Notes: a model not told the origin generated them from the letters alone. 64,000 nucleotides of DNA from Durusdinium trenchii (GCA_963970005.1 CAXAMN010018557.1:554170-618169); one strand, 5' to 3'. Positions 1-11,460 are shown, numbered from the stretch's first letter. A program made the numbers and translations.

Positions 1-174
1 GTAAGCAAAGGTCAATGGCGCTTGTCAGCAAAGGTCAATGGCGACTGTTACTGTCAGTGAACGCAGCTCTACAAGTGCCGCCGATTTATACTGCTTGCCC
101 ATGTCCATAACTGATAACTTAATTTCTGTTCCTCAAGGGCGCATGTTGAATAAGCACGTAGTGCCATTAAACTT
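1..174 (+). repeat. Left terminal inverted repeat
   Basis: It begins GTAAGCAAAGGTCAATGGCG and contains the 16-mer GCAAAGGTCAATGGCG twice (5-20 and 28-43), a pattern often seen for transposase-binding sites. Compared with the right arm it has about 40 extra bases around 113-150 and then matches again through the sequence ending CGTAGTGCCATTAAACTT. Confidence 0.75.
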
Positions 175-618
175 TTGGAGAGCTGTACGAATATCCAGTA
201 TGTATTTATTTACTATTTCTATAATCTTCCATTTCCCAAAAGCAAGGACAAGTGTTGACTCACGCAGACTTCCATTCAAGGAAGCAGCCTTTCTTTTTGC
301 GGTCAAGCGCAGAAGTGCCACTCAAGGTGACCGGGCTTCAAGCCGGTGCCCTCCAAAAAAAAGATTCAAACTCACCGGTTCAAGAATCCTTCTTAGATTC
401 ATGAGGGTCCACGGCCTTGGATCTATCAAGCCCAGCTTTCTGGGCAGTGTTCCAAGACTTGTAGGTGGTCTGGCTGGGGTGGTGCACAAACATTCGCCAT
501 TTGTCGCCCTTGCTCGTACCCGTTTCTCTTGTGTGCACAAACACCTCAGGGCACATACACGCACCCAACCAATCAACCCATATACATACACATAGACATA
601 TCCATATGCATATCCAAA

Positions 619-1165
619 TCTATACATAATTCAATCAGGCATTCATTCCATTCTTTTGTCTTTGTAATTCAATTCATTTCACCTTCTTTTGTTTCATTTC
701 ATGTGTTTGCTTCATTCATTTGTTTGCTTCATTCATTCATTCATTCATTTATTCATTCATTCATTCATTCATTCATTCATTCCGTTTCATTTTATTTCAT
801 TTACTTTCCTTTCAGTTCATTTCAATTCATTTCATTTCTTGTAATTGTTCATGTCTTTTCATGTTCATGTTTATGTTATGTTATGTTATGTCATTTCATT
901 TCATTCATTCATTCACTCATTCATTTAATTTGTTCATTCATTCATTCATTCATTCATTCAATGGTTCCATTCACCCATGAAGGATGCATCCTTGGATTTG
1001 CTCATTCATTCACCAACCTTCTTGTTCATGCACCAATCGTTCATTCATTCCTTCTGCCACTCATGGATTCACTCATTCATGTATGCGTTCATTCAGTCAT
1101 GCATCAAACCATTCATTCAGCCACACTTAGTCGCACAGCCATTCATTCAGCCACTGAGTCACTTG
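619..1165. repeat. ATTC/TTCA microsatellite and degenerate flanks
   Basis: A long run of CATT repeats with its purest part at about 708-790 and 925-960, and degenerate TTCATTTC/ATTCATTCAG sequence around it. Open frames across it (long runs of S-F-I-H) are products of the repeat and not genes. Confidence 0.9.
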
Positions 1166-1558
1166 TTATACATGCAGCATGTATACATGTATGTAAGTAT
1201 GCATGAAGGACAAAAGAACTAATGAAAATAAAAGAAAAGGAAAGCAAACAACAGAAAGGAAACAAGGAAGGAAGGAATAACATAAATGTACCGCGACATG
1301 AAACGAAAATGAAGCCGAACACACAAAGGAATCAGGAAAAGGAAGTTAGACTTAAAAATCCCGATCAAACGATGGAGTCAAAATGCAATGAACCTGGATA
1401 TGTACATGAAATGAAATAAATATGAACATGAAACGGGAATGAACATAACATAACGTTAAACGCCTGTAGATGTACAGACAGAAACAACTTATGTTTAGTT
1501 TCAAAATCCTGAGCTAAGGATTTCCAGTCTTAGCTATCTGTTCCAAACTCTCATTGCG

Positions 1559-2167
1559 TCAACGACTGCGACTTGTCAACTTTGTGGCCTCCCAATCGCC
1601 AGATTCATCCTTGTAAGAGTACTCAGCGTTCGGGAACCACTTCTTCGCAGAAGGTGCAGGTGCTTGGTTCGCACCCGCAGGTCGCTTCAGCACTGGGGGC
1701 TCCACGGGCAGGCAGCTCGCTGGGCGCTTCAGAACGAGGGGTTCCTGGGATTCCTTGGCAGTCTCTCCCTCCTCTGGCTCAGGTGCATCTTTCACAGAAG
1801 GTTTTTTCAAGGCACTCTTTCTCTTGGGAAGAACCTTTGGCTTCGACTTCTCTTCAGGCCGGGCAGGTGGGCCTTCATCCTCTGACTCTGGAAAGATTCT
1901 CTCCTGAGATTCTTCACCTTCACAAGCTGGTCGAGCAGCAGCCGCCGCATCAGGTCGAACAGGAACCAGTTGCCTGAATCGAGCAGGCTCCACATCATCA
2001 GGAGCTTGGCTCTCCTTCAAAGGAGAACGCCTACGGCTGGAATCTGCTGCGCACCGAGCTGGATAAGAAGGTGAATCTTCCAGAAACTCGTCATCCTGGC
2101 CAAAGGCGTGCCTCGAGGCAGCTTGCGCCAAAATTGAAGACCGAAGCGATTCTGTGCGTCCAGCCAT
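1559..2167 (-). CDS. KRPA-rich hypothetical protein, C-terminal exon
   Basis: The open frame ends at the stop at 1559-1561. I chose the Met at 2167 (MAGRTESLRSS), but the frame is open further upstream and the true exon may begin at a splice acceptor. The protein is charged and Pro/Glu/Lys rich, with KSALKKPSVK, LKRPASCLPVEPPVLKRPAG and a C-terminal WFPNAEYSYKDESGDWEATK. The KRPA motifs recall the first exon of the MTase gene (about 16.9-17.0 kb), so the two genes may share a nuclear-targeting style. It is the last gene before the left inverted repeat. Function unknown. Confidence 0.45.
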   Translation of the reverse strand: MAGRTESLRSSILAQAASRHAFGQDDEFLEDSPSYPARCAADSSRRRSPLKESQAPDDVEPARFRQLVPVRPDAAAAARPACEGEESQERIFPESEDEGPPARPEEKSKPKVLPKRKSALKKPSVKDAPEPEEGETAKESQEPLVLKRPASCLPVEPPVLKRPAGANQAPAPSAKKWFPNAEYSYKDESGDWEATKLTSRSR

Positions 2168-2604
2168 TTGACAAAAAAGACAATCCGATTCAGACCTGAC
2201 CAATTGACTGGCCTTGAGCTGGAATTGAAGCAATCACAAACACTCAAATGCATGCCCACGCCACCTAAAGCTAATGAGGCTGGTGATTCTGACCGACATG
2301 CGAAGGAATTCATGGCCAATTGCTGCAACAAACCACGCATGCGCAAACGCGGCTTCAGGTGCCTTCAAGTGCAGCAACAGAAAACAAATGCTGCTGAACA
2401 ATAATTACAGCCTGAGACTTGACGGCGCCATGTTTTTTTATTTTTCGGTGGCTGTTCTAGAATCTGTCAAATTATTCAAATTGCCCCACACTCCGCAAAC
2501 AGATTTGCAATAACGCGCACCCACTGTTTCCCCAACCCACCCAGCATCAATCACAAGGCCTGCTTTCGGCACTTGTGGACTTACCCTAAACTCAAAAGAA
2601 AACC

Positions 2605-2965
2605 TCACTCGCGCCAGGGCAAAGGCCTTTGCCCCTTGACAACCGGAGGCCGTCCAAGCCGCTTGAGTTCCTCATCTTGCTCTCGCTCCAATTCCGCCCA
2701 CTCGGAGATAGACCACGGGCTTCCAGGAATGGAGATAGTAGGGGTCAGATCACCTTCATCTATATGTCGCTCCATCCGGCGCAATTTGGGGACCCGGCAG
2801 CAAGCCCATAAAGAAGAAGCCACATCTCGGCAGCGTTGGCGGGCTTCCATGTTCTTTCTTGAGAGCAGGCGCTTGTGCTTCTGCAGCCATGATAAGCGCC
2901 GGCGTACCATGACCAGTCTGGCAAACAATTTTCTGCTCTGGCCAAGGATCTGCGGAAACAAGAAC
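2605..2965 (-). CDS. Hypothetical exon, basic then acidic, upstream of the KRPA-rich exon
   Basis: Minus-strand open segment with coding-like composition: GQSRKLFARLVMVRRRLSWL, then RKNMEARQRCRDVASSLWAC, then ISEWAELEREQDEELKRLGR. The Met-initiated frame continues upstream into hydrophobic sequence (WFILVVSWFLF) that looks like translated intron, so the exon start is uncertain. It probably belongs to the same transcript as the exon at 1559-2167. Function not recognised. Confidence 0.35.
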
Positions 2966-3039
2966 CAAGAAACGACCAAAATAAACCATGAGCAATTCCA
3001 CAAACGTCAACTCTTCCTTTCGGATCTCCCACCAAGACT

Positions 3040-3160
3040 CTACAGTAGTAAGGCCAGGAGCCCCTAGTAGCGTCCTTGCTCCTAGTAGCGATGCCCTTTG
3101 CTCCTACTAGCTTCTTGTTCCTAGTGGTAAGGCCAGGAGCCCTAGTAGCGTCCTTAGAAT
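3040..3160. repeat. Monomers of the 40-bp satellite family
   Basis: About three degenerate copies of the unit found in the array at 41.74-42.24 kb (GTAAGGCCAGGAGCCCCTAG and TAGCGTCCTTGCTCCTAG are shared almost exactly). They lie in non-coding sequence inside the 17.4-kb element. Confidence 0.85.
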
Positions 3161-3655
3161 GCTTTGAAAGGACACAAATGTTTTGCCTCACAGAGCGGAG
3201 CGTTGCGAACACAAAGGTTCAAGTATCTCTGACACCGTAACATATAGAATGACTGGGACATCTACTCGAGCGGCTCTGCTTATATCTCCAGCAACAGGAC
3301 AGTTGACGCTTGATGGGATTCAACTTTAAACGAAAATGGAGCCGCCCAACCAGTCAAAGGTCACAAACCAACTCGAAAGAGCGAGCGTGGCATTCCCTAC
3401 AACAGTTGAGTCCTGGGTGTTGCACGCAAAGTGAACTCAAATACATGGAACGACACTGATCAAGCATTTAGCATTTGTTGGGATTGAATTCGATACCAAA
3501 AGAACACCCATGGAACTCTTCTTTGCGGCAAACCGAAGTTGACATGGTCGACGTGCTGAGGCATTATGGGGCATCAACCATGCGCAGTAGAATATCAAAA
3601 ACATTTCTCCTTTAAACATGTGGTATCCGAAAACAACACGTCTCATGCAACTTCC

Positions 3656-4893
3656 CTAGGCAATCTGAAAAGGACGACCGGCTTTCAACTGCAAGGCTGA
3701 CCTCAAGATCACGTAAGGCTTCTGCACCTTGCACACTGCGTGCACGCGCTCAAACCTCCAACGGAAAATTTTGCCGATGAAGGCTGACTGGTCCACCTTG
3801 GCCATGATGGCAGCAAAGAAGGACTTGGCTGTCACAGTCCTGTCTGCTCCAGCCAGCGACTTGTACTTCTGAGCGTCCTTCAATGTGATCTCAAATCCAT
3901 CGCTGTTTCCCGAAGCTGTGTTTGTGGGCTTCCGGGTGCATTCACTGTAGCTCAGCTGGTAGACCGACAATTTCTTGGTCCGTTCTAGCTGCACCAAAAA
4001 CCGGTACAGTGACATGACTTGAATCTGGTTGCTCTCAGGGGTCACGGAGCTCTGATCGACTTGGACCAATGTCTTGTCCTTCTCTGGCCATTCCAGCGCT
4101 ACACCATCACCGGCTTCACTGGTGGGAACGTACCTGGAAGCGAAACAATTTGCAGACCCAAAGCTCTTAGCGTTCATACTCCAATCCAGGGTTGGTGGCA
4201 CATATAATATATATTGCTTTGCGCCTGTCCGTATAAAAAAAGAAAACATATCGTACATATAAGGGGGTGCTCGAATATTGTCATGATACTTGATGCATTC
4301 TTTCCATCTACATGGAAATGACACACACACGGAAAAGCAATTGTTTGGGGGGTCCAGTTCAAGACGTTCCAGCCAGGATACTTCCCAGTCCCGTAGCCTC
4401 CAATTTGAGAAAATCGTGGCACAACTCGATCTTTCTCTGAAAGAAGCCAAATCTTTCCAGAAGCCGTCTTGATCAAGTCCACTCCTGCGACCTCTGAAGC
4501 ACACTTGACCTCCACGGCATCAGATTCGCGAAGTTTCTCCAATGAAGCGAACTCAGAATCTTGGGTCACAGGGGCCGGCGATGCCGGAGGGGGATCATCC
4601 TCGTTGTTCTCGTCGTCAGCAGCCACCACAGCCCCAGCTGCTGTCGGAAGCGAAGAGCTACTCTGAGCCTGCGCGGTAATCACAGAAGCCAAGCAGTTCT
4701 GGTATTTTTCAATGTGGTTGGCCTCCAACTTCTTGAACTCAGCTTCCAGCGCAGCGCCCGAACTTGTCCACTGCTTTACTTGGTCAGGATGGATCGCGAT
4801 CTTGGTTCCTTGGCGGACACAAGCTTCCAATTCCAGCGCGTCAGCGGATTTGATGCATTGGGCATGCGGGATCTCGGCCAGCTCCTTCAGCAA
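3656..4893 (-). CDS. C-terminal exons of the MTase-containing (or a following) gene, unknown domain
   Basis: Two minus-strand coding segments. About 4893-4390 begins MLKELAEIPHAQCIKSADAL, passes a Ser/Ala/Asp/Glu-rich linker and reaches GKIWLLSEKDRVVPRFSQIGG. About 4190-3656 runs from YVPTSEAGDGVALEWPEKDK to the stop after FERVHAVCKVQKPYVILRSA and a short tail. The sequence between them (frame NWTPQTIAFPCVCHF onward) reads like an intron. Composition and frame length look coding, but I recognise no domain. It is the last recognisable part of the long minus-strand transcription unit. Exon borders are approximate. Confidence 0.45.
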
Positions 4894-5422
4894 GGAAATA
4901 CAGCATCTATATATACGTCAATAAACTGAGTGAGATTTCAACAGCAACACTTGCGAGTGTATATGTTGCGGCGAATGCAGGGGGAATACCTACTATGCGC
5001 ACCCATATGTAGAAAAAACACACACTGTACATCAAGCTTCGCGAGAGGGTAAGTACATATGTATATACATCTGTGTGTATGGATACATTTACTCGTACAA
5101 TGCCAAGTCGATGCACGGTATATTTTTCTCCACTCCCTCAGGGAGATTTTTTTAAACATGTTTTAGCTTGTTGACTTTGACCCGGTGGGTGTTGAATCAT
5201 CAGCGCATTGAATTTTAACATAGTACTTTCTACTACTTAATTGTGAAATGTCTTTTGCTTTAATTTGAGTCGCGTTGACCAACTTTGATTGGTGGACTTT
5301 GATGAAGTATGGTGGTGTCCTATGTAACTGTATATGTATATATGTCTATATCAAGTATTTAGTTTCTGGTCATTCCTCACAAAACAGCAGCTGCCCCGTT
5401 CATCCATGACTACCCGCCCCAG

Positions 5423-5665
5423 TCAGTCCTTGTCGGTCAAGGCGATGTCAGTGTCGTCAAATCTTTTCCCTTGGAAGACAATGCGCTTGCTGAGCCAGGC
5501 ATCCAACAACTCTCGGTATACCCGGGTTTTTGCATAGGCAATGCCACTTTTCGACTCCAGCGTGTGAGCCGACAGGTAGTGCAGGTCCGCAAAGTCGTAC
5601 CCACCTCCATCACCAGCCAATTTGCCTTTGATTCGCAGGTTCAAAACCTCAGATCCCAAGGCCAA
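5423..5665 (-). CDS. Hypothetical exon in the same minus-strand gene
   Basis: Open segment with coding character: EVLNLRIKGKLAGDGGGYDF, then DLHYLSAHTLESKSGIAYAK, then YRELLDAWLSKRIVFQGKRF. It falls in order between the exons at 5.95-6.65 kb and 4.4-4.9 kb. Domain not recognised. Confidence 0.45.
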   Translation of the reverse strand: MALGSEVLNLRIKGKLAGDGGGYDFADLHYLSAHTLESKSGIAYAKTRVYRELLDAWLSKRIVFQGKRFDDTDIALTDKD

Positions 5666-5953
5666 TCACAAATGAAACAGTAAAATCTGTCTTGGTCTTG
5701 CGCAAGGCCTGATGCTCATGATCTCGCAACTATACAATTAGTGGGAATATATGTCCAAGGTTTTTTTGGATTGTATGGCAGGGGCTCCAAAAGATCACAG
5801 GCACGGAAGAAAACATATATGCAAATACAACCCCATAACCCCATGACCACCAGATCCAGTGAAGCTTTCCCAGGAACAGTCTTGACCCCAAATCCTCAAA
5901 TTACAACACCTACTATGAGGCTCACTTCCCAACGCCTCGGAAACGCAAAAACC

Positions 5954-6650
5954 TTAACAAAACAAAAACACGGTCCGAGTGACAGCAGCAGCAGCTTCCT
6001 CGACATAGCCAGTCAAGTTCACCAAAATCGTCGGGCCGGTGATCCTGGTGTGACGGAAGGCGCTCTCGATCAAGAGCTCGAGCCGCGCAGTGCCTTTCTG
6101 CGCGCTGGTCTGTTCCGGCGACGGCCGGGTCCTTTCTGCCAGCTTTAGATCTTGGTCCGGACTTCCAGCTTCGGGAAGCAGAAGGGCACTTGCACGAGGA
6201 AGGATGCTCGTCGGAGCACCTTGTTCTCCTTCAGCACGGCCGACAGGTCTGCCGCACACCGCAAGCTCAGAAGATAGCCAAAAATTGCTGTCCAGGGTGT
6301 CACCGTGCACAACTACTCGCCCAGCAGCGAATCTCCTCGTATTGGTCTTGTTTTCAGACTTCTTTTCGCGAGTGAAAAGGTCAATGAAGCGGCACTCCAC
6401 GGACTGCTGCTGCGAGAACAACGCTTCCATGATCACCCTCTCCTCGTCATACAATCCCCGAATCGACGAGTCCTTTGGGTGGTCTGGCAAAAGGCAAATC
6501 ACGGAGTTTTTTGCCAACGACCCGGAGGAATTGATCATAGCCATGCCTTGTGCTAGCGACTCGGCTTTGGTGTTCTGGCGTGCTCCGGGGGCGTTGTAGT
6601 CGCAAAGGCCCAGGCAGTGAATGGAGTCGACGCCAACCTGCATGGCATCA
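5954..6650 (-). CDS. Hypothetical exon in the same minus-strand gene
   Basis: Minus-strand segment DAMQVGVDSIHCLGLCDYNA to LVNLTGYVEEAAAAV. The middle (LPDHPKDSSIRGLYDEERVI, then CRFIDLFTREKKSENKT) looks like globular protein. The part ILVNLTGYVEEAA could be a nucleotide-fold strand and loop, but this is only an impression. The frame runs on into probable intron (TRTVFLFC) at its end. A small exon with KLQESFLKVIALEKMDLLGS at about 6795-6888 probably precedes it. Confidence 0.45.
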
Positions 6651-6943
6651 GCCTGAATTCAAGGTTTAAACATCTTGTGTTTTCATGCGGGGAAAAACAC
6701 AACCCCAAAGCACGCCACTTCAAGTTCCAACATTTGCAAAACATCTCAAAGACGGATTGACAAAATGAAAAGGATCATGACCTAGCATGACTGAGAAACG
6801 ATCTGGCTCTTGTATTTGCTGATCTCGCTTCCCAGCAAATCCATCTTCTCCAACGCAATCACCTTCAAGAAGCTCTCCTGGAGCTTATTGAATACAATTG
6901 AAGCGACCAATTTGGGATGAAATGAATCAACAAACACTAAGGA

Positions 6944-7799
6944 CTAACCGAACCAAATCATCTTTGCCACAAAACCCAAATCCTGGTAGCCTCTGCAAGC
7001 AGCTTCACCTTCTGCAACGAGGCGAGATCGATGCGCCACTTGCTTGGCATGAAGCCGGAGGCGCACATTGCGAGGAGCCTGCTGGACACTGTCAAGCTTT
7101 GATTGATCTCTGCTAAGCGCTCCTTTGAAAAAGGCCCACTGCGCTGCAGTCACCTCTGCTTTCTGAGATTCCTTATCCTCACACTTCTTGATCTCCAGCT
7201 CCTCCAAGGATCGCTTGGATTGCTCCTGCTCTGAGGGCAACATACTCATTGCAAAAATGGGTGGCCTCATGTGCAGCAAGGACATGAGGTCAGCATCTCG
7301 ATGCGTCCCAGAGCGGATATCTTCGAGCCATTTGTTAGCGGCGTCAAGACCAATGCGAGCACCAAGGTGGGGGTAGATTTGATCGAACAGGCACACCATA
7401 TTCCTGACACGGAACAGGTCATCGCCGCTGAGTCTGTACCGCTTCTTCTGGGGAACGGCGATCATGGAGGTGGTTCGCTCGAACATGTTCACAATCCTTT
7501 GGAACAGCAGCTCTTGGCCGAACTCGGTGAGGGGGGAGGCTCCAATTCAAGCTTATTGAGGGCTCGTTCTGCAATGGACCAGGCATCTCATCTTCATTGG
7601 GCTGCGAAGACTCCAAATTGGCGCAGCTGCCAAGGAACATGTGCGTGTAGGACCCAAACGACTCGCCAAAAGGGCCAAGCGCCCAGCAAATGTCATGGGT
7701 GCTTTTCAGAAGGACCCCGAAAGCTGGGGCCGCGGTCTTCTCCAAATAGTTTTTGACGGCCTGCCAAACGGACACTATATGGAGCATTGCAGGGACCAT
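6944..7799 (-). CDS. Hypothetical exons in the same minus-strand gene
   Basis: Two overlapping open frames probably represent two exons. The first (about 7799-7560) is MVPAMLHIVSVWQAVKNYLE, then GSYTHMFLGSCANLESSQPN. The second (about 7492-6950) is MNMFERTTSMIAVPQKKRYR, LDAANKWLEDIRSGTHRDAD, then a charged helix EQEQSKRSLEELEIKKCEDK. Some bases appear in both frames, so the junction is not resolved. Function unknown. Confidence 0.4.
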
Positions 7800-7966
7800 C
7801 CAAGGCTATCAAACATCCAAGGCTAAAATTATTTAAACAAGGAAAAAAGAAACTACATTACCACCTCGAGGCATCAAAGGGAGGAATCATCGAACATGAG
7901 GAAGGTGTCAAACCTGGCTGGCCAAAACAAAAAATGGAAGACCTTGCCTGTCTCTTTCGACCGTCC

Positions 7967-8412
7967 AAAGAGATGCTTCCAGTCGCTTGCTGGTTCTCGA
8001 AGGCCTTCACCTCAGGGTGGTTGTTGTATCGAGCAATCAAGGTGTCTAGACTCACACCTTCGCCCATGCTCGCAAGGATGCTGGCCCAAGTCAAACTCGA
8101 AACAGCTTGAACTTTGCTGTCGACATTTTGTTTCACGATGCGAGCGATGGTGTTGTCTATCTCGTCACCAGCGCCCACCGTAGACTTTTGCACACTTCTG
8201 ATTCGTAGCAAGGACCCCACCAAAGCCAAGAAGGAAGGGTTCTCATAGTCGCTGTCCTCAAAATCAGGCAGCTGAGTCGCCAACATCAGGCAAATCCAAA
8301 CAAGGAAGGCGCCCAATGTCTTCTGAGAGCCATCGCTGAAGTAAAGCGAGCCAACTGCCAAGTTGACAGGCCGAAGAGGGGCGCAAGGAAGTCGTAAGGT
8401 CACGGTCTCACC
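7967..8412 (-). CDS. Hypothetical exon in the same minus-strand gene
   Basis: Open segment from TVTLRLPCAPLRPVNLAVGS to RYNNHPEVKAFENQQ. It includes LGAFLVWICLMLATQLPDFE and a helical stretch DEIDNTIARIVKQNVDSKVQ. It fits after the exon at 9110-9278. No known domain recognised; coding status inferred from composition and frame length. Confidence 0.45.
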
Positions 8413-8583
8413 CTAGCGCGGGCCAGAAAGGGAATGCACCATCATCATATTTAGGGTTGCAGGGAAGCTTCAAAAGAAGTTGAAGCTATCAAGAACATGA
8501 TTGCACATGAAAACATGATATACATAAAGAGATAGGAGCCACTTCTCTAGCCGAACCACCAGGCTCACGACAACCCCAACTTG

Positions 8584-8610
8584 GGCTAGCAACCCACAGG
8601 GCCGCTAGCC
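8584..8610. repeat. Imperfect hairpin, first copy
   Basis: GGCTAGC and GCTAGCC arms around a short, partly mismatched centre, in an intron of the MTase gene. It is a diverged version of the perfect palindrome at 8701-8727; both are preceded by ACTTGG/ACTTG and followed by GAA. Confidence 0.7.
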
Positions 8611-8700
8611 GAACCTTTATGTAAAGAATTTCGCATGATTCCGAGGTCAGTGCCAACCTATGACTGCGGAAACCGGGACTGTGAGGCAAAGAAAGACTTG

Positions 8701-8727
8701 GGCTAGCAACCCGCGGGGTTGCTAGCC
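8701..8727. repeat. Perfect 12+3+12 palindrome, second copy
   Basis: Arms GGCTAGCAACCC and GGGTTGCTAGCC separated by GCG are exact reverse complements. The pair with 8584-8610 suggests a very short mobile or gene-converted hairpin repeat. Confidence 0.85.
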
Positions 8728-9109
8728 GAAGTAGCTGGGGAGGACCAAGGGTAACATAGTTGAATGAAAACCATTCCAGGGAAGCAACTTCCTGACTGAG
8801 CTTAAGGAAAGCGGAAATCAATTAAGAAGGGACCCACCAGATAACGGAAGAGACAATCATGGTTCCAGCGATGATACAATAGTAAACTACAGTGCCGCAG
8901 GTAATTTTTCCAGCACATACATCGAAAAGGGTTTAGCCCCGCTGAATTTGGGAGAGCCGTCCACTGGACAGCTCGCCGAAATCCTTCTCTCGCCGAAAGA
9001 TTCCTCTCGCCGAACCCTTGACCTCGCCGAAATCCCATGACTAGTAGTATCCGAGGAACTAATCAAACTCAGTCTGATGCCTGATGAATGAATATATTGT
9101 TTTACTATA

Positions 9110-9278
9110 TAGAGCCCTGGCTGTCATGCATCCTGGCCTCGCGGAAGCGTGATGAAGCAATGCTTCTGGCGAAGGTGACAACTTCAGACATGGCCACAGA
9201 TCGGCCTCTCCAAAAGGCCGCATCGCTGAAGTTCCAGGACAGGACGGAAGTCATGAAGGATTCACCTTTTTCAGGAGG
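9110..9278 (-). CDS. Hypothetical exon in the same minus-strand gene
   Basis: Read on the minus strand after a TTGCGCAG acceptor: VWPPEKGESFMTSVLSWNFS, then DAAFWRGRSVAMSEVVTFAR, then SIASSRFREARMHDSQ. It has no early Met and is only visible as an internal exon. The preceding exon ends in CKLDVSW and the next begins near TVTLRLPC, so the three are in plausible order. Confidence 0.4.
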
Positions 9279-9411
9279 CCATACCTGCGCAATGCTGTTG
9301 AATCAAGTGCAACTCATATATGAAAAAGTAGAGGTGAGACAAAGGAAGAAAAGAAAAACCAAATGAACAAGGTTTGTCAAATCACAATGCAAAAATTCTG
9401 GACTCTGGACA

Positions 9412-9921
9412 TCACCAAGAAACATCCAGCTTACAGAACTGTTGGACAAATTCTTCCTTGTCAGCTGACTCCACCAGGCCAGCTTTGTGGCGAAAGCAGG
9501 CGCTCATCTCTATCAAGCGCTCTGGATCAGCCCAAGCCCTTTGAGCAATGTCTTTGAACGTCCCGCCGGAACAAATCGGCCAAGGGAATGCCCCATCCAC
9601 AGGCTTCAACAAAGATTTGGGCTCCAAATGCACAGTCTCTGAACTGTAATGGCGAAGCTCGTGGACATCATCCAAAATGGTCAAAGCTTGCCTCATGATC
9701 TTGGGGATGTCATCAAAGGCGGTGGCGACAACGGGAGCCGACGCCCCTGACGACAGAGCATCGGCACCTTGTCTACCTGTCTTTTGCCTCTTGCGAGGAG
9801 GCATGCCTGCCAAGTGCCAGCCTCCAGGCCAGGAAAGAGCTTGAAGCAGCGAATGTACAAAGACCAGGAATCCACGACACGCAAACGCAGAAACCAATGA
9901 GTCACCAAACACGTTTAACAA
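9412..9921 (-). CDS. Exon closing the MTase domain, with NLS-like linker and unknown extension
   Basis: The segment starts LNVFGDSLVSAFACRGFLVF, which continues naturally from motif X (LAGNSF) in the previous exon. A basic stretch MPPRKRQKTGRQ, which looks like a nuclear localisation signal, follows. Then comes an unrecognised globular part (DIPKIMRQALTILDDVHELR and ERLIEMSACFRHKAGLVESA). The Met at MPPRKRQK could alternatively start a separate gene. Confidence 0.5.
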   Translation of the reverse strand: MLNVFGDSLVSAFACRGFLVFVHSLLQALSWPGGWHLAGMPPRKRQKTGRQGADALSSGASAPVVATAFDDIPKIMRQALTILDDVHELRHYSSETVHLEPKSLLKPVDGAFPWPICSGGTFKDIAQRAWADPERLIEMSACFRHKAGLVESADKEEFVQQFCKLDVSW

Positions 9922-10509
9922 GACTCTACAAGCCTCGGAATGTGTTCCCTTGGCCTTTTATCTTCACAATATACAATTGACTCGATACCTACAAGCATCG
10001 AAAGGTTCTCCCAATGCCAAGTTTTTGCCTTTCCCATGATCCCGGCAGGCAAGCAACTAATTTAGCCAATGTTAGGCTATGAGTGCTTTCAGCAAAGCAT
10101 AGATGTATCAAACAAGGGCAACACAGCAGTGACCAGCAACAAGCTCTCGCAGATAAAGGTACAATCCTTCAACGTGAACACATCATAGATGATCGCAATA
10201 TACACAAAAGGCAGAATGATGGCCGGCGCTGCTAATCACTGTCACAACCTAAGGGATTTCCTTATTATCAAGGAACACGCCCCGCTGCCATCAGTGCGTT
10301 CATTCACTGTAAGGCGGAATCCTCTAGAGACTTGGGCTGCCAGCAGGCCAACGCACACAGGAGCATCGCGACGCAAACCGGAGCAGAGAACCTGAGTCTT
10401 TGCGACAAGAGGGAAACCGAAGAAAAAAGGGAACGCGGGGGCATCTCTCAAAAGACTCAGCATATGTCACCGACCACCTATCAACAACGGAAGGAATTCA
10501 AAAGCAAGG

Positions 10510-10610
10510 AACGAATTGCCGGCCAGGTCAGCAAGCTGGGAAGACGTTAAAGACCGCATTTGATATTGATGGAACTCGGCCATGCCAACACCCTGTAGCA
10601 GCATCTTCTC
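10510..10610 (-). CDS. C5-MTase exon with motifs IX-X
   Basis: Minus-strand reading EKMLLQGVGMAEFHQYQMRS, then LTSSQLADLAGNSF. LQG and LAGNSF correspond to motif IX-X of C5-cytosine MTases, where the GN of motif X closes the cofactor-binding fold. A probable acceptor (CCAG before GAGAAG) lies at the 5' end. The 3' border is uncertain: GCC-G/GC could be a GC donor just after the LAG codons. Confidence 0.55.
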
Positions 10611-10989
10611 CTGGCATTTCTTCACGGGCATGAAAAAACAACCCTCAAGGAACTCCACAAATAATGACAAACAAAACAGAGGGTGAGACTCACAAGAAAG
10701 CCCATAAAACTGGAAAAAACCCACCATCCTGCGCTGTCAAGCAAGACCATCGACCAGAGATCACGTACTTTCCATGGGGGAGAAGGCAGGGGCAAAGCCA
10801 GGGGCCAGACTTCATCCATGTTGCACGGGCGAAATTCTGGTCCTCACAGGTCGGCAATTAGGGGGTTGGGGCCAAGAAATCCCAAAGTATGATTCAAAGG
10901 GACTTGAGGTTCAAGGCGCAATGCAAAAGGAAGATTGCGAAGTAACACAACCGCACAACAGCTTCAATTGCAAGACTTCCAAGATCTTC

Positions 10990-11460
10990 CAAGTCTCGAC
11001 CTGAATCACGTAGCGGTTCGATTCCAGGAAGGGCTCATAGCCTTGCTGGTCTAGCTCGGTCACAGCCACTGCCAAAATGGCATGCTCCCTGTCGGTCAAG
11101 CACGACAAACCCTGCTCCCGCAAAAACTTCATGGACTTCTGGACTGCCGCCTGGAATGTCTGCAAAACAGATTCAATTGAACACGTCATTTTGGGGGAGG
11201 GTGTTTTGGGCTCCAGAGGGTCGACCAAAAACACGAAAGTCAAAGAACAAATTGCGAAGCAGAGTTGAGGAACTTTGCCCAAGGCTGAACTAGCCACCTC
11301 AAGGCCTTGCTTCCATTTCTGGCCACTGCCTCGCTGCACCACTCGCGCCGGGCGGCTGCCTGCAATCTCGGTCTCCTTGGGCCGTAAATAGGACTCCAAG
11401 GGCAAGGGCTTGCAACGGAATGAGAGCAGCAAATCCATCGGAGACCTAGAGAAAACCAGT
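10990..11460 (-). CDS. C5-MTase exons, target-recognition region
   Basis: Two exons. About 11445-11280 reads PMDLLLSFRCKPLPLESYLR, then GSGQKWKQGLEV. About 11160-11004 reads TFQAAVQKSMKFLREQGLSC, then LTDREHAILAVAVTELDQQG, then SNRYVIQ. The second begins after TTTTGCAG and ends at CAG/GTCGAG, both good splice sites. Position between motif VIII and motif IX-X fits the variable target-recognition domain of C5-MTases. Confidence 0.5.

Noticed and set aside
529..1222. Open frames of 80-225 codons on the plus strand
   Set aside because: They translate the CATT microsatellite (Ser/Phe/Ile/His runs).
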